This document shows positions 21,829-34,800 of a DNA stretch of 64,000 nucleotides, piece by piece (within the stretch, counting starts at the first letter, position 1; each line of letters opens with the position of its first letter). The stretch covers positions 8,893,501 through 8,957,500 of the forward strand of contig NC_083510.1 in the NCBI RefSeq assembly GCF_032362555.1, read 5' to 3'. A program made the translations under genes and the position numbers. A model generated the notes under the pieces. It saw only the letters and a list, made by a program, of their open reading frames with translations, searched no databases and was not told where the DNA came from. Source of the stretch: Amyelois transitella (lineage: Eukaryota > Arthropoda > Insecta > Lepidoptera > Pyralidae).

Positions 21829-24800
21829 TCAGTTTTTTGAATGGTTGATTGATAAATTCAGCCCTAAGGCCGCAGGGTTGACACCAGCGACCGCAGTAGC
21901 TACTGGTCTAGCAATAGCTATACCCGATACTGCTACAGCTGTGCCTATCGGTCTTGAAGCTGCTAAACCATTCTCTCCAATAACAGCTAAACCTGGAATG
22001 AATATTATAAAACATGTTTAATATGAAGAAAATTAAACTAATGAGGGTTCATTTTGATACTTCATTGGCGTATCACTCTTAATTCAGGAAAGCGAGTATA
22101 AATTGTTATATTTATTAAAGGTCTTATTCCTCCTGGCGTTAGTCCATCTTCACTCTTTTGGAGAGGAGCCCTGGGTGCGCCTTTACTATAAACGTGACGT
22201 TTATTATTATGGTATAAACACAGAACAGGGAATTAAAAAATGAAGTCAAATTTGTGAACTAACTTTAGTATAAACTCTTACCAACTGGTTTGGCCTCAGC
22301 AACGGTAGCACCTCCTAAAAGAGCATCAGAAAAGGAATCATCTCCATTTGGGGCATCTATACCGATGCCTTCCTCGTTTATCTAAAAAATAAAATTTATA
22401 TTAAAATTGTCATAGTTGCGAAAAATAAAATAAAAAATTAAAATTTGTTTGGTATCTGTGACAAATATATGTAATTATTGAATACAAAAATATAAAAAAA
22501 TACCTCATCTGTCTCGTCCTCTTGATATTGTCTTACTTTGGGATTACTTTTGAAGAGACCATCAATATTGTCAGAAACTTCTTCAATAAGTTTAATTGTA
22601 TTCGACGCTGTTTCTCCAAGTTTCTCTAATTGGCTTTTAAATCGTTCTTTATCAGCATTGTCTAAAGAACCAGTCCTCCTCCCCAAATTGTGAAGTTTAA
22701 GTGTACTGCTCGATAGTACTTTTAAGCTTTGCAAATTTGCTGCAAGCACCTTCGCAAGAAGATTTTCGTCGCTATTTTTGATCACACTGTCCATGCTGAT
22801 TTTGTCTTCTGATACAACTAACTCGCTTATGACTCTGCCTGATGTATCTTTTTTTATTTCTAGGTACATACCCTTGCCCCCGCCGTAGAAGGGTAAGTAT
22901 TGTACTGAGCCACTAATAAAAATAAAAAAGAATATTAATGATTTTTTGAAATTAAATTCACTTTGAAAATATTAGGAATCCAAGTTTTATTATTAAATAC
23001 TCCGTTATATATATAACAGTAAGTAAAATATTAAGTCGTATTTATTTTGTAACAGTTGTGAGTTTAGAAGAAATAAAAGAGTCTATACGTTCATATATTT
23101 TTATTTCTAATTTTTTTTAAGGATACAAAATTAAAGCCTAATTTACAAATATTTATATATGCACGTTATATTCAGAAAATAATTCAAGTATCCAGTCGAA
23201 TCGGTTTCCGAAATTGCATAGATTCTACAATTTTAATTCTTATTTCTAACTTAAATGCATTTTAGGAATAAAAGATTGAGTATTAAGTCTCTGGAAGTCG
23301 ACTTACACATATCCTGTATAACTTTTTAATATTTAATGTATTCATATAAATTTAAATCCGATTGAGCATGAGCTATGCCCCCAGGACCAGCCACAGCTGT
23401 TGCCATTGGAGCATGTTCTATCGATGCTGTCTCATTTTGAGAGATCACTACATTTGATACTGGATTAGCTATAGCTACACCAGAGCTAGTAAGTGCGAAA
23501 GCCCTTGGTTTCACAAAGAGCATAAACTTAGGATGAATTGTTAAATGTCTTTCTTTCACAAATCTGCCACGGTTGTAGTGGTAAATGTCTGGCCTCCAAT
23601 TATATTCTTCCCTCTTATACTCTCCGTTATCTCCTTGGAATCCTCTTCGCTGTTCTCCTCGGAATAATCTAAGAAGGAAGAAAGACGAAAGTTAATATAC
23701 AGATAGATGAAAAATGAAGTGAAGATAATAGATAAGAGAAAGAAATTAAGATTGATCATTAAAATTTGAATTATAATAAATAACAGGGCCAGTCGCAACG
23801 ACTTTCCCTTCAGGTATTTCTTTTAAAAATCTTGGTACAGAACCATCTTTTGCTGACAAGTGATGTAGCTGGGAGATTATTGACGAGAGATTGCTGTCTG
23901 GCGATAATGCTACTACGCGAGCGGCTGGTCCAGCAACTGCAAGTCCGCCAGGCTGTGTGTAGGCGAGTCCACCCGGTCCTACTATAGCTGTTCCACCCCT
24001 TCCAGCAGTTGCAACTCCTCCTGGCCCAGCGATTGCTACACCGCCTTTTCGAACTTTAAGTCTATTGATGAAAAAACCTGGACTGGGAGCCACGGGCTTC
24101 TTTTCGCCGAAAAATGTAAACGCTCCAAATCGCAAATCACCGTCATCTTCGTTAGTATTTTTAACATCCTTTGTTGGTTCAATTGAAGAAACAGGTTGTG
24201 GCCTTGCAGGTTTTTGGGTTGTATTCGGCTTTAATAGGAATTTTTCCGACTTTTGTTGAGTTTTTGAATCATCTGTAGATGTAGATTTAGATACGTTTCT
24301 TTTTTTAAGGGCTCTTCCTTCCCTAGAGCTGATGGTCAACTTTTTTGTTATGTTGTCATCGCTTTCTGTTTCGTTATCAGATGCATCTTGAAATGTCAAT
24401 TCATTTATTTGTTCAGAAGATTTCTGTTTTCTACTGCATACATCAGCGTTTTGTCCTGCCTCAAAGATATTGCTCCAACCACCTCCTTGAAGGAATGTTA
24501 GGAAAGGATCTTTGATTAATATAGGAAAGTACGGTGCCAAAGGCCATTGGAAGGGTAATGATGGCAGCCCTTGTCTGTTTTGATAGTGCGATATTCCATC
24601 AACATTATTGTAATCATGTCCTGATCCTGGATTATAAGCATTTAAAGTAGGCATAACAAGTACAGGGATATTTTGAACGTATGGTAGTGGTATAACAGAA
24701 GGAGTAATTTGATTTCCTGCCATAATTTGGGGGTTGTATGGCAAGCTTTTTGAATATCGTTGGATATTTCTATGGAAATCATTTAACGAATTACTTTCTT

Positions 24801-27800
24801 GATAATTATTCGTTTCTAAAAGCGGTTGTAGTTTACCAGACGCAATGATTTGTTGTAATTTTTCTAAAATATCTCTGTTAAGAACATATCCACCAGGATT
24901 TGGTGACTCAGTATTGTATTTTATTTGTTGTCTTCGATTTGGTTTTTTTAATGCTGCATTCACAATGTTTATTTTGTCTAAAATTTCTTTTGTATTGTCA
25001 AGAAGTGTTAAATATTTTTCTTTTTCATTTAATAGCTTTGCCTCGTTTCCTTCTGTATCCTCTTCTATATTTGTTGGCGTCGTCAACCTGAAAAATTAGA
25101 AATTTGTAAATTTAATTACAGTTTTTTGAAATGTAATAAACCATACCCAGCTATGTATTAATTTTGCATGTACGCTAATAAAGCAGTGATTAAAAGCATA
25201 AATATAAATTAGAAGAGGGCATACCTGAACCAAGTGTTCTTGAGATACTTCAGTGCACATATGGAACTCTTTATAAAGCGGTAGATATATTCAAAATTTG
25301 ACTTTGTAATATTACTACATACACGTTAGAAAATTTTAATTTGTTGGGAATATACCACTGCCTTATAAAGGCTTAAAAAAGCCTTTGCTGTAGTTGTTAT
25401 TGTTAGTGATGCTTTCAGTGCTATATTTATAGTGAGTTTAGTTTTTTTGGTTTAACTAGTGTGGATTATGTTTAAATATAGACCTTTTCGACAAGTTATT
25501 ATAATCATAATTATAGATTGATCTTAAAGAGCGATAAGTTATTCTTAATATTAATGTAGATTGTATTTTTATATACCGATTTTAATGTTATGCTACTCAT
25601 TCCGTTTGTAAGATTAGATAGACGGATAACCTATCAGTTAGGTAAGATTATTGTGTACGGTATCGATTTTAAATTTGATAGGAGAAGACGCAAAAGACAG
25701 AGTTTAGAAAGCACTAAACCTATATTATATCTAACTGTCTAGCCTAACTTCCCGAGACGACATTTTAGAAAGCATTGTTACATCTTTTAAAGTTTTCAAC
25801 TAAGTACTTCTAAAAGTTTTATAAAATAAAAAAAAACACTTACTCATTACTCGACGGACGACTTGACACTTCTAGTAGAAAACATGTACAGAGGATCTGA
25901 AAAAGAAGAAGAAAATTGTTTGCTAAATGCGATAAAACGATATTGGTAAAATGGATATTTGAAACAAAACTTGACTCAAAACATGCTTTGCTCAAGTTTT
26001 ATAGATGCATGCATGTTATTAACCAAAAAAATGTATATTAGTCTGTTTCACTCGCTCATCGTGACGTGTATTTTATATCATTCACATTGATAACAAGTGA
26101 TACTTTACATGCTTGAAAAATTTGGAACAGTTTTATGGTAGACTGCGTCTTTCTCATTCGTGTTTGAAAATGTTTAAAATACAGTCTTTGTCAAATAAAT
26201 GAGTTCTAGTTTCAAACTAGTTTGAATAAACTCATCGATGAAATAATGCAAATATAGAGGAAACTGGATCCAAATTATCATTTAAGTATTATTTGTTTAT
26301 GTTTCTCTTTGAAAAAGAAAGTGGTTCGTGTGAGGAGAAACTTGTTAAGTTTGTCATGTGTAATATTTGCACGATAGTGTAAAAGCGAAAAGAAATCACT
26401 AAAAATAGTTTAAGATTGTAAGAATAGCCCATCCTTATTAATGGTCTAACCAAATAGAATTAAGTCTATAAGCTTCGTAATTTTAGAGCTATTATTTTGG
26501 CTATAAAATTTATTACCATTTTTTTTAATTGTAGAATATATCAACAAAACTAGAACAACTTTGGAAAAATATTACCTTATCTTATGATAATAGTAATAAT
26601 ATAACAGTATTATTAAATTTCTTTTAGTTGCAATTTATTTAGTTTTATCCCATTACATTGATAGCTAAACTGACAAAAATTTCGATTCATTTTTCCTTAA
26701 TAAACATAAGTCTATTTTTTTAAAATAGTCAATAAGATCAAATACCGTTGAAATAAGAAAAAACACAATGCAAACAACTAAGTTCTACCGTTAGCACATG
26801 TTATAAAATAAAGTTTATATCCTTTGAAAATTAAGCAAGTGTGTTGGACAGATGGAAAAATATATTTATCATTCGGAATAAAGGATTGAGCAAAAAACTG
26901 GTAGCGTTCATGTGCGATGTGTTTTTTTTTTTTTATTTTTTAATTTTACAAGTAGGTGTCCAATTAACTGGGTTTTGTTCTTTTGTCAAAACATGTTAGG
27001 TCCGCTTCGGTCAATAACACTGTATAAAGTTCACTGGTCTTAATAAAGATACGAAATTGGAAAAACATTACTACATTTGAATTCGGACGGTTTTTATCAA
27101 ACAAATATTTTATTCAAGAGCCTTTGAAGAATTGAGATAAGATTATCAGTATTGAATTCAAAAGAAATGTCTGAATTAAAATAAGCACAAGTTCATATGA
27201 CGTGTTAATAATTTTGTTAAATTTTATTGTTTGTGCGAATACTATTGGTGGGATCTGTGCTATTTTTCCTATTTCTCAATATGGCCAATGAAGTCGACTA
27301 ACGGATTATCTACCATCGTATTATATCTACCAGTTATTACCAAATACAAAAACTTTACAACCAATAATAACGGACGGCACTTATATGCGGTTATAGCCCA
27401 AGAATAAAACTTGTATTATTCTTGGGCTTGTATTATAGTTTTGTTTTATTTTTGTTTTAAGTTTTACCCCTCAAGGAACATAGACGTGATGTCTGTATGT
27501 ACGAGTATGTATGTAGACAGACCCATATCAAATTGAAAGACTGATAAGCTACGTTCAGCTTGATAGAATTGAGATTCAAATAGTGACAGGTTGCTAGCCC
27601 ATCGCCTAAAAGAAGAATCCCAAATTTATAAGTCTATCTCTTAGTCGCTTTTACGACATCCACGAAAAAGATGGAGTGGCCCTATTTTTAAAAGAAACAA
27701 AAATATTATCACGTCTTTATCCCTAACCTTTTAATAAATAAGGGATTGGATTGGACTTGAATAAATTAGGGATTATTATTAGGTACAAGACTTAAGTTCA

Positions 27801-30342
27801 GTTAGATGGCAAAACGTTATAGAGGACTCAGATTGTTTAATTTTATATCGCAGACGTGTTTTACTTGGTCCAGCTTGAAAACTGGTATACAAAAAAATCT
27901 CCCCCTCCAACTCTCTAAAGGGCGAAATACAGGGGTAAGCTTTTTCAGTAAACTTTTGTGGCGAACGAAATCATAGTTTATAGCTTATCTTTAAGTTTTC
28001 AATTTAAGCTGTTGATATTGGCAATTGGCAAGTAGCCTCGAGTCATTGTGTCGTTGACCGTTGAAGGCGAAAATCTAGGTCGAGTGAGGAGGCACCGTTA
28101 TCAGGTTCGATTTGGCGATAGCTACCTTTCTTGTCCATTATTGTCCATACTATTTAAGATTAAGCTCCAAAGTTTATGGTAAACATATATTTTCACCTAG
28201 TTTCATACGGTTTTTATGGCAGCGTGGTATGAGTCTTCGAAATTTGAATTTGGCTTTATTAGTGCACTATAGTGCATGCGAGATGCGAGATTTTAAACAC
28301 CCGAGCTAACTATAGTTAAAATCTCGTATAAAGATGCACGTATTTTTAGTAGGTACTGAGAAATAACTATATACTTCATCCCGTAAAAAGGTGCAGGAGG
28401 CTTAGACAATGTAGTATCGCTTCTTAACGAAACGATGTCGTGGAACGAAAATGTGAGCGAGTGAAGTCGCAGACAAAGGAAGGAAATATAAAGGAAGTTA
28501 CCGACTGATTGACTGACATATCAACCGCTTTAATCGCTGGATCTAGAGATTTTGATTTGGGGTGTAGGTTCCAATATATGGTCTTTATTTATTTATGATG
28601 TTATATGTTTGGAAAACTTACAGCTAAAAACTTAACGACAAAATAAATATAAGGCCATTTACAATTTCTTGGGGTGAACTAAGACAAGATTTTCCGAAAT
28701 ATTCGTGGGAAGATTCGATATAACCCCGTAGTCCACTTTGTTTATTAAACTTACGTAACCAGTCACAAGAGAAGATTTGTTTCGCTGTTTGGTAAAACTA
28801 CGCGAACGGAGTCGCGGTCATATGTACGTTCAAAAGATAAAATAGAACAATACCTATCTTAAAAAAAGTTAAATCGTTGGCATTGTCTAATATAAAAGCT
28901 TAGCAATCTACAGGCACGATGTTGTCCCCAAAATGTCGAGATAAAGCAAGGCAAGGCAAAGCCATTATAAATTGCAATCAAATCACTTTAGACAGATACT
29001 AGCTTTTACTCACAGCTGAACCCGCGTCTAACTAAAATTTCTTTTATTTTCGTTCCTATGGGATTTTCAAATATTCTTAATTAATGCTTTTGTATATTTC
29101 TAGAGTAATATAATTATATTATAACTTCATACGTTTACTAAGTAACGCAGTAACTCGATAAGACAAGACTTTTTTATACATTAATATTTATTACTGATCA
29201 AATATACTGGATGTTGCACTCAGTGCTTCATAAAGAATAAAATGATATAATAAAATGCACAAAAGTCATGTTTATTAAATAGAATCTACTCAATTAAAAC
29301 GTTTTATACAAATACAATTATAATAGTAAAGTGACACACTTGCATTTTATGAAAGTGGTTGTATATAATAGCTCGTCATGACCTGTATAAGTTGGAAAAC
29401 AAAAAGTATCAAGCCGTTTATCTTGACGACACAATTGTAGGGTCATCATTGTCATCAAATGTAACTTTAAAAAGATAGATGTCCGGCTTTGAAGTCTGTA
29501 AAAATTGAGACTTGATAAGACAGGTCTTGTTAAAACTCTTTATGTTTTTCTTATTTTTATGTGAAATATTTTATACTTTTATTCCTCCTGGCGTTTATCT
29601 GACAAGTGTACTTCTCTGGAGAAAAGCACAAGATGTGTCTTTTGACAATGATAATGCTCCCTTAGCCAAGTGTTAAGCGTTCGGAAGCGTTTTTATATTA
29701 CGAGCCGCTGGCGTCTTAGATTATTATTCCTCAGAAACCGCGTAGCAGCTTTGCATAAATTATTGCCCTCTTTTTAAGCTATGATTGTATGGTGTCACTC
29801 CATCTAGTGATAAATTTATCTATGGCTATCGCTTTGACAATGGCGCTTTGTTTGTCGATTTACATTTCCTAAACGGGATGAAATGGGTAAGTCATACGTT
29901 TTATATTCTTAGTTATTTTTAAAGATATCTTTAAGAGAACGAGTGATAGGAGTATGTGAGGAAGTTTGTAAGGTACAATTATATTTTTTAATTTGTGATC
30001 TAACGAGGTAAGATATCGAATAAAAGTCACTGATCGACAGTAGGAGAATAACATAGTTTTTGTCAATTCTCCGAATACCTTAGTTCCATTATGTATTTGA
30101 CTCTTGTTTTTCTCAACGACAATCATTGAATACAAATTCCAATTTTGCTTTTTAAGTACATGTACATTGCAAATTTATGACTGCATAAAACTACATATCT
30201 TGGTGGTTTAACTTTTTTAAAAGACAGGTATCTGAGCGTACGCATCGATAGCATATTTTATTTAGTACTAGCTTCTGTATGTGGCTTTGTGCGTGTTAAT
30301 TATAGGCAATATGTATGAGTTGTATTACTGTAAAGTATCTTC

Positions 30343-30383
<41 letters not shown>

Positions 30384-31743
30384 TCAGCTGTTTATTGCCA
30401 TTTAGACAGTGTTGAAAAATGCTTCTGCACTGGGGGCCAAGATGGTGAAAATAACTTATTTTATATGTCTGTGGAATGAATTAAATATGTGCAGAGTGCC
30501 TTCAAAAGCAGAATTTTTCCCACAAATTAATATTTTTTGTCGGCATAATATCGCAGTATTAGTTTAGGTTTAGGTTTGTTATCTTGTTTAAATACAACGT
30601 TTAATACCTGCAACAGCGTTGGGCTGGACGTATTGTTACAGAGAGTAAGCCCGAAAAATTATTTTGGTTACTTCGAACCTATAAAAAAGTCGTACAAAAC
30701 TAGAAAGCAGGTAAAAAAATAGTTGCTAGGACTTGGACTACGATTTGAATCTCGGCACAACTAGAACCAAATTGAAATTGAACAAGCGAGGAAGAAAAAT
30801 ATGTCTAACACTGAACGCTCGCAAATATGTTGAGAATTATATTATTACGTGAATTTTATGACTGAGAAGTTGTGTAGTGTACTACTCCACGCTAGATAAC
30901 GTTTCACTCTTGTCAATAAAGTATAACAAATAGAAAGGTCAGATTGCACACCGCGACGAAACTTCAACTAGTTTGCCTTTTGAAAACCGGAGTGGGCTAC
31001 AATTACGTTGTTACCTAGAATCGAAATAAAAACAAAACAAAAGTATACAGCAGAAGCAGACCTTAATGTGCATGTTTTTGTATGGTAATTTCATGAATTA
31101 GTGTTAGCAATTTGGTCGGGATTCAATTTATAAATTCGTTTCTGACAGCGGTCGTAACAAAAATATCTTCATTATTTTATAATAAAAAATATGCAAATGA
31201 GCCTTTACTTGAAATGCCTACAGGTACTTATGTACAATTTTAAATGCAATGCATTAGAGTCATTTATTTTTGTATCGTAATCTTTCCATCTTGTTCAATT
31301 ATTATAATATATTTGCAAATACTATCAATTACAAACTTCTGATTAATTTTAAGGGAAAATTTGCAAGTATGTAACACGAGTTCATTCTATTCAAATTGGT
31401 GGACACCAAGTAATAGGAGTTATTACAATTCATTACATCCCATAGATAATTGGATGTAGGAATATAAAATCGATTGGATTTGAGAATAATACAATCAACA
31501 ATTGTAGACACATTTCCTATTACACTCATGTTTTGTGAAAAAAATTGGTTATATTAGGTTATATATTGGTGTACCTATATGAAATATTAAAAAAATCAAT
31601 AAAGAAAAATAATCCTAACAGTCAATTATTAATAAAATAATGCTTGTAGTCAAAGAGTAAAATAAGGTAGCACCTTAAAGAGAGTAAAAAAAAATTACAA
31701 AATATTAACTTACCAATAATCCAGAGAAATACTGAGGCGCCAT
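21829..31743 (-). CDS. Secreted protein, module 3 isoform, about 251 aa
   Basis: Module exons: 22912-22504, 22381-22282, 21992-21829 (TGA). The first opens in phase 2, again fitting the leader donor at 25844 (split codon GA+T). Internal junctions are phase 0 and phase 1 with GTATTT and GTAAGA donors. The translation starts GSVQYLPFYGGGKGMYLEI, continues into a charged helical region (about 100 residues, with Leu/Lys/Glu repeats that may form coiled coil), then an acidic linker, then Ala/Val/Gly-rich GTAVAVSGIAIARPVATAVAG and ends LSINHSKN. It shares the low-complexity C-terminus style of modules 1 and 2 but has lost the PGG units. Assignment to the leader is by phase and lack of another start; there is no ATG exon between 22.9 and 23.3 kb that I trust. 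Confidence 0.65.
23326..31743 (-). CDS. Secreted protein, module 2 isoform, 141 aa (DUF4774-like)
   Basis: The last exon is 23668-23326. Its acceptor is excellent (a TATATTAAC branch-like site, then a pyrimidine tract ending CCTTCTTAG) and lies only 78 bp after the module 1 stop. The frame opens in phase 2, which matches the GA/ donor of the leader exon at 25844 and no donor at the end of module 1, so the likely product is leader plus 113 residues. These are a basic/aromatic region (NWRPDIYHYNRGRF), then HPKFMLFVKPRAFALTSSGVAIANP, then an Ala/Val/Gly segment with ATAVAGPGGIAHAQSDL, ending EYIKY. The final part is a shorter, decayed version of the module 1 repeat. If the leader is not used, this would be the end of a separate gene whose start I cannot find. 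Confidence 0.7.
23746..31743 (-). CDS. Secreted GPGG-repeat protein, module 1 isoform, 474 aa (DUF4774-like)
   Basis: Exons: 31743-31714 (MAPQYFSGLL), 25896-25844 (the rest of the signal peptide, ILCTCFLLEVSSRPSSN, plus two bases of a split Glu codon) and 25087-23746. The first two junctions carry textbook GTAAGT donors. The large exon is 446 codons: an acidic/Lys-rich N-terminal region, a long Pro/Asn/Gly/Tyr middle, a basic Ser/Thr stretch with KKRNVSKST, then at about residues 376-422 a Gly/Ala/Val repeat (AGPGGVATAGRGGTAIVGPGG and variants), ending with VVATGPVIYYNS and a stop. The PGG repeat resembles insect DUF4774 proteins as I remember them; their function is unknown. Predicted extracellular and largely disordered. 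The start has a short leader and an initiator-like TCAGTT at 31774-31779. Confidence 0.85.
26000..31713. other. Long first intron of the three-module secreted locus
   Basis: I see no exon here. It contains facing family A fragments (27466-27693), a (AT)n run at about 30349-30376, a short hairpin at 27398-27427, diverged repeats around 28400-28830 and at 29580-29640, and otherwise AT-rich unique sequence. Confidence 0.5.
27466..27693 (-). mobile_element. Family A element, minus copy with facing tail fragment
   Basis: At 27466-27520 a plus-oriented tail (CCCCTCAAGGAACATAGACGTGAT..GTATGTATGTAG) faces a minus-oriented body (27530-27693) with ATTGAGATTCAAATAGTGACAGG and GCCCATCGCCTAAAAGAAG. Two insertions or a rearranged copy. 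Confidence 0.7.
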
Positions 31744-33139
31744 TTCCAAAAATATCGATATGTTTAAATTTAGAACTGATGTCCACGTCCGTGCGGTCTC
31801 ACGGTCACTTCGCAAGTTAGGTGCTTGGGTACATCCCGCAGCTTTTTGCTATACGCTTCAAAACAAATTTACCATTTGTCGCTTTCTCGATTTTGTATTG
31901 AGTCGTTATTTTGTTAAAACATTGGTCGATATCAGCCTTGACCTTGGCAAGAATGGTACACAGATGAACTTACGCTGTGTGATTGTTCCTTATCTTCTTC
32001 CACATCTAAAAGACTGTTTTTATTCCTTAATACAAGAAAATAAATAAACAATAAGAAGTAACTTATACTTTTTTATGTTTTTATTTATATTAATAATTAT
32101 TGAATAAACTTAATGATTACAAATAAATACTAATTAAATTTTATATGTTGTCCTAAAGACACTACATCAGCGTGTTCTTGTGATATAGGTAAATTCTAAT
32201 CAACATTCTGTAAAATTAGTGTTAAAGAATAACGAATCCTATAAACATTTTGAGACTTAAAATTTTCGCCAGAGTTGAATCGAGTTTCATAAGTAAATCG
32301 TCAGGGATGCGAAAGGCGAAAGTCGCTGCGCGTTCAGTGATTTATTAATTGCCCCTCACGAATTGATCTTATTCACATGTTTTGTCGATACTAATTTCTC
32401 TTGACGACAATCAGGCCGATTATTATTACTGTACTTGATGTTGCCCGCGACTTCGTCCACCTGTACTTTTAACTTATTATATTATTCCAATGTCTTGGCT
32501 TATGTTACTGAAATGTTTTATGAAAATCGGTTGAGTATGTTTTGCGTCAAAAGAGTACCTCCTCCTTCCTTGAAAACTTTGCACTTATAATACGAGTATG
32601 AGAAGGATTTCATTATAGTCAAAGTTCTTAATAACAATAAAGACTTTTCTATCAATTTGCTTCCGTGGCGAAGTGGTTAAATTTTGTGCATTCTCATACT
32701 CATGTCAAATTGCTTTACTGAAAATCATTTTTACTTACAAAAGTTACGATTGGCAATACTTATTATTTATTTATTTCCTAAGTCATATGTAAGTGTTACC
32801 GCTTTAAAAATTCGCGAGTATCTGTGTATGAAGTTATATAAAAGTAGAGATGAATAACAAACGATTGAAATAATTCAGATTGAAAATTGCCTGCTCTAAA
32901 CAGATTTTATGATTCGCTAATATAAGTAGCTATAAAATTAAAACTTGATGTTTATATCCCAATTAAGATTTTATCTTAAGATGTTAATTAATGAATAACT
33001 TAATTTTTCATTCTGTTACTATACTTAAAACATATATATTAGCAATTTGAAATTTAAATATTGACTTAAAGTTGAATTAGCAAAGTGAAATTTAGTTTAG
33101 ATTTTGTTTTATTTTTATTCATTTACTTTCATCACTATC

Positions 33140-33330
33140 TTGGTTTTTGTTCATCCTGGTTACTTCTCACCTCTTTGGAGAGGAGCCTAAGGTACATCTA
33201 TGCCCACCATCCTTCTTCATCCAATACAGGTTTCCTCACGATGTACATAACTCATAAAGAGTAATTGGTTCATGGCTGTGGTGGGATTGTAACCTGCGCC
33301 GTTGTCGATCAAACTTCATGTATGTATGGG
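33140..33330 (-). mobile_element. Family C repeat
   Basis: It contains CTTTGGAGAGGAGCCTAAGG, then CAGGTTTCCTCACGATGTAC and ATGGCTGTGGTGGGATTGTAACCTGC, the reverse-oriented core and B-box remnant seen in the other copies. Confidence 0.5.
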
Positions 33331-33419
33331 CACCCCACTGATTCTCTTATTCGCTTTCTTTATTAACCTACAAATAACTTCTTTAAACGAATGTGATTGC
33401 AAATGAATTTGTTTTGACT

Positions 33420-33590
33420 CAGAGATAGGCTTATAAATTTGGGATTCTTCTTTTACGCGATGGGCTAGCAACCTGTCACTGTTTGAATCTCATTCATCGA
33501 GCCAAAAACCTGAACCTATCCGTCTTTTCAAGACTGTTGGCTCTGTCTACCCCGCAAGGGATATAGACGTGACTATATGTATGTATGTAT
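33420..33590 (+). mobile_element. Family A element, 5'-truncated
   Basis: It starts at AGAGATAGGCTTATAAATTTGGG and runs through all later landmarks to CCCGCAAGGGATATAGACGTGAC and three ATGT units. Confidence 0.85.
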
Positions 33591-34572
33591 GAATTTGTTT
33601 CAAATTTTCAATTAGGTAAATTTTCTATTCTATATAAATTTTAACATAACAAAATGTATTTATTGTTATGTTGTGCATGTGTATACGTAAATAAGATAGT
33701 TATCTTAACCTAGTTCCAGCTTTGTGGACGGTCATCCTATTTGAATAAACTTTGCATGTTGCAGTCAAGATGTTTTCTGATAAAAAGGACAAATTACAAG
33801 ACGGTTTTTAATTAGTCGACTACAAATGAAGCATCTCATTTTCAGGCGTATGTGCAAAGTATGTAAGTATATTTGTAAGTAATACTTTTTGTATAAGTTA
33901 TTTTCGAAAGTTAAGATGTTTGCAGATTTTTTTAAACCGAGTATTCTTAGTTTTTAAATAATTGTATTATTATGTTTGTGTTATGCTTTGGAGCCTGTGT
34001 TTCGGTCCAATTTAGTATGTATAACCAACTGCATTATTTAAATTAAGCCGTTTGAAATGAGTTGGCAAAGTTAAATACAGTCGGCAGCTTGGGAACAACT
34101 CTTCTTCTTTTAACCTAAAAAAAGACAAAATAAGTCACGAATCCATTAAATAATAAGCTGACGTTTGTAATTATTTATTTTAATAAAACAAAAACGTTGG
34201 CTGCGGCTAATTATCATAGCATTAGAAGCGTGTAAATATAACAATTGATTTAAAATGTCTTTGTTGTAATCCCGGATATAAAACAGAGTGTAATGTCAGT
34301 CGTCATGGCAATCTTTTGACATTCTAACCTGGAAACTACATTGGTACTTAGATCTATCTATCTCACGAACTATGAAGATAGAATATTATGACTGTGTTTG
34401 CGTATCTACGAGTAACGGTACATGTCTTAAGCAAGAAGAAGAAAAAAAATCGAGATATTTTGGGAAAATTCCTCTTCGTCGGGCTATATATTTAAGCTTT
34501 CAGTGAAAGAAAGAAGGAAACTATTAAAGAAAATATACATAAATTATATTAAACTTCCCTAAAAAAACCTCC

Positions 34573-34800
34573 TGCCGTGTGGTTCCCGGCACCAATACAA
34601 AAAAGAATAGGACCACTCCATCTCTTTCCCATGGATGTCGTAATTCTTTATTAGGCGATGGGCTAGCAACCTGTCGCTATTTGAATCTCAATTCTATCAT
34701 TAAGCCAAATAGCTGAACGTGGCCATTCAGTCTTTTCAAGACTGTTGGCTCTGTCTACCCCGCAAGGGATATAGACGTGACCATATGTATGTAAGTGTAT
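34573..34800 (+). mobile_element. Family A element with internal deletion
   Basis: The full head (TGCCGTGTGGTTCCCGGCACC) and tail are present, but about 40 bp between the CCATGGATGTCGTAA block and TTAGGCGATGGGC are missing. Confidence 0.85.

Noticed and set aside
23556-23798. A membrane protein of 80 aa starting in the module 1 tail
   Set aside because: The hydrophobic N-terminus is translated from the pyrimidine-rich acceptor region of module 2, and the frame differs from the GPGG-containing one that fits the leader phase.
23326-25087. Module 1 and module 2 as one continuous protein through a short intron
   Set aside because: All GT candidates near the module 1 end are phase 0 or 1, weak, and lead to early stops or the wrong frame; module 2 needs a phase-2 donor.
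25225-25260. Alternative first exon (MCTEVSQEHLVQ, followed by GTATGC) for the three-module locus
   Set aside because: It ends in phase 0, which fits none of the three modules, and encodes no signal peptide.
31760-32047. Plus-strand gene of 95 codons near the three-module promoter
   Set aside because: It overlaps the divergent promoter and 5' leader, has no conserved motif, and its composition fits chance.
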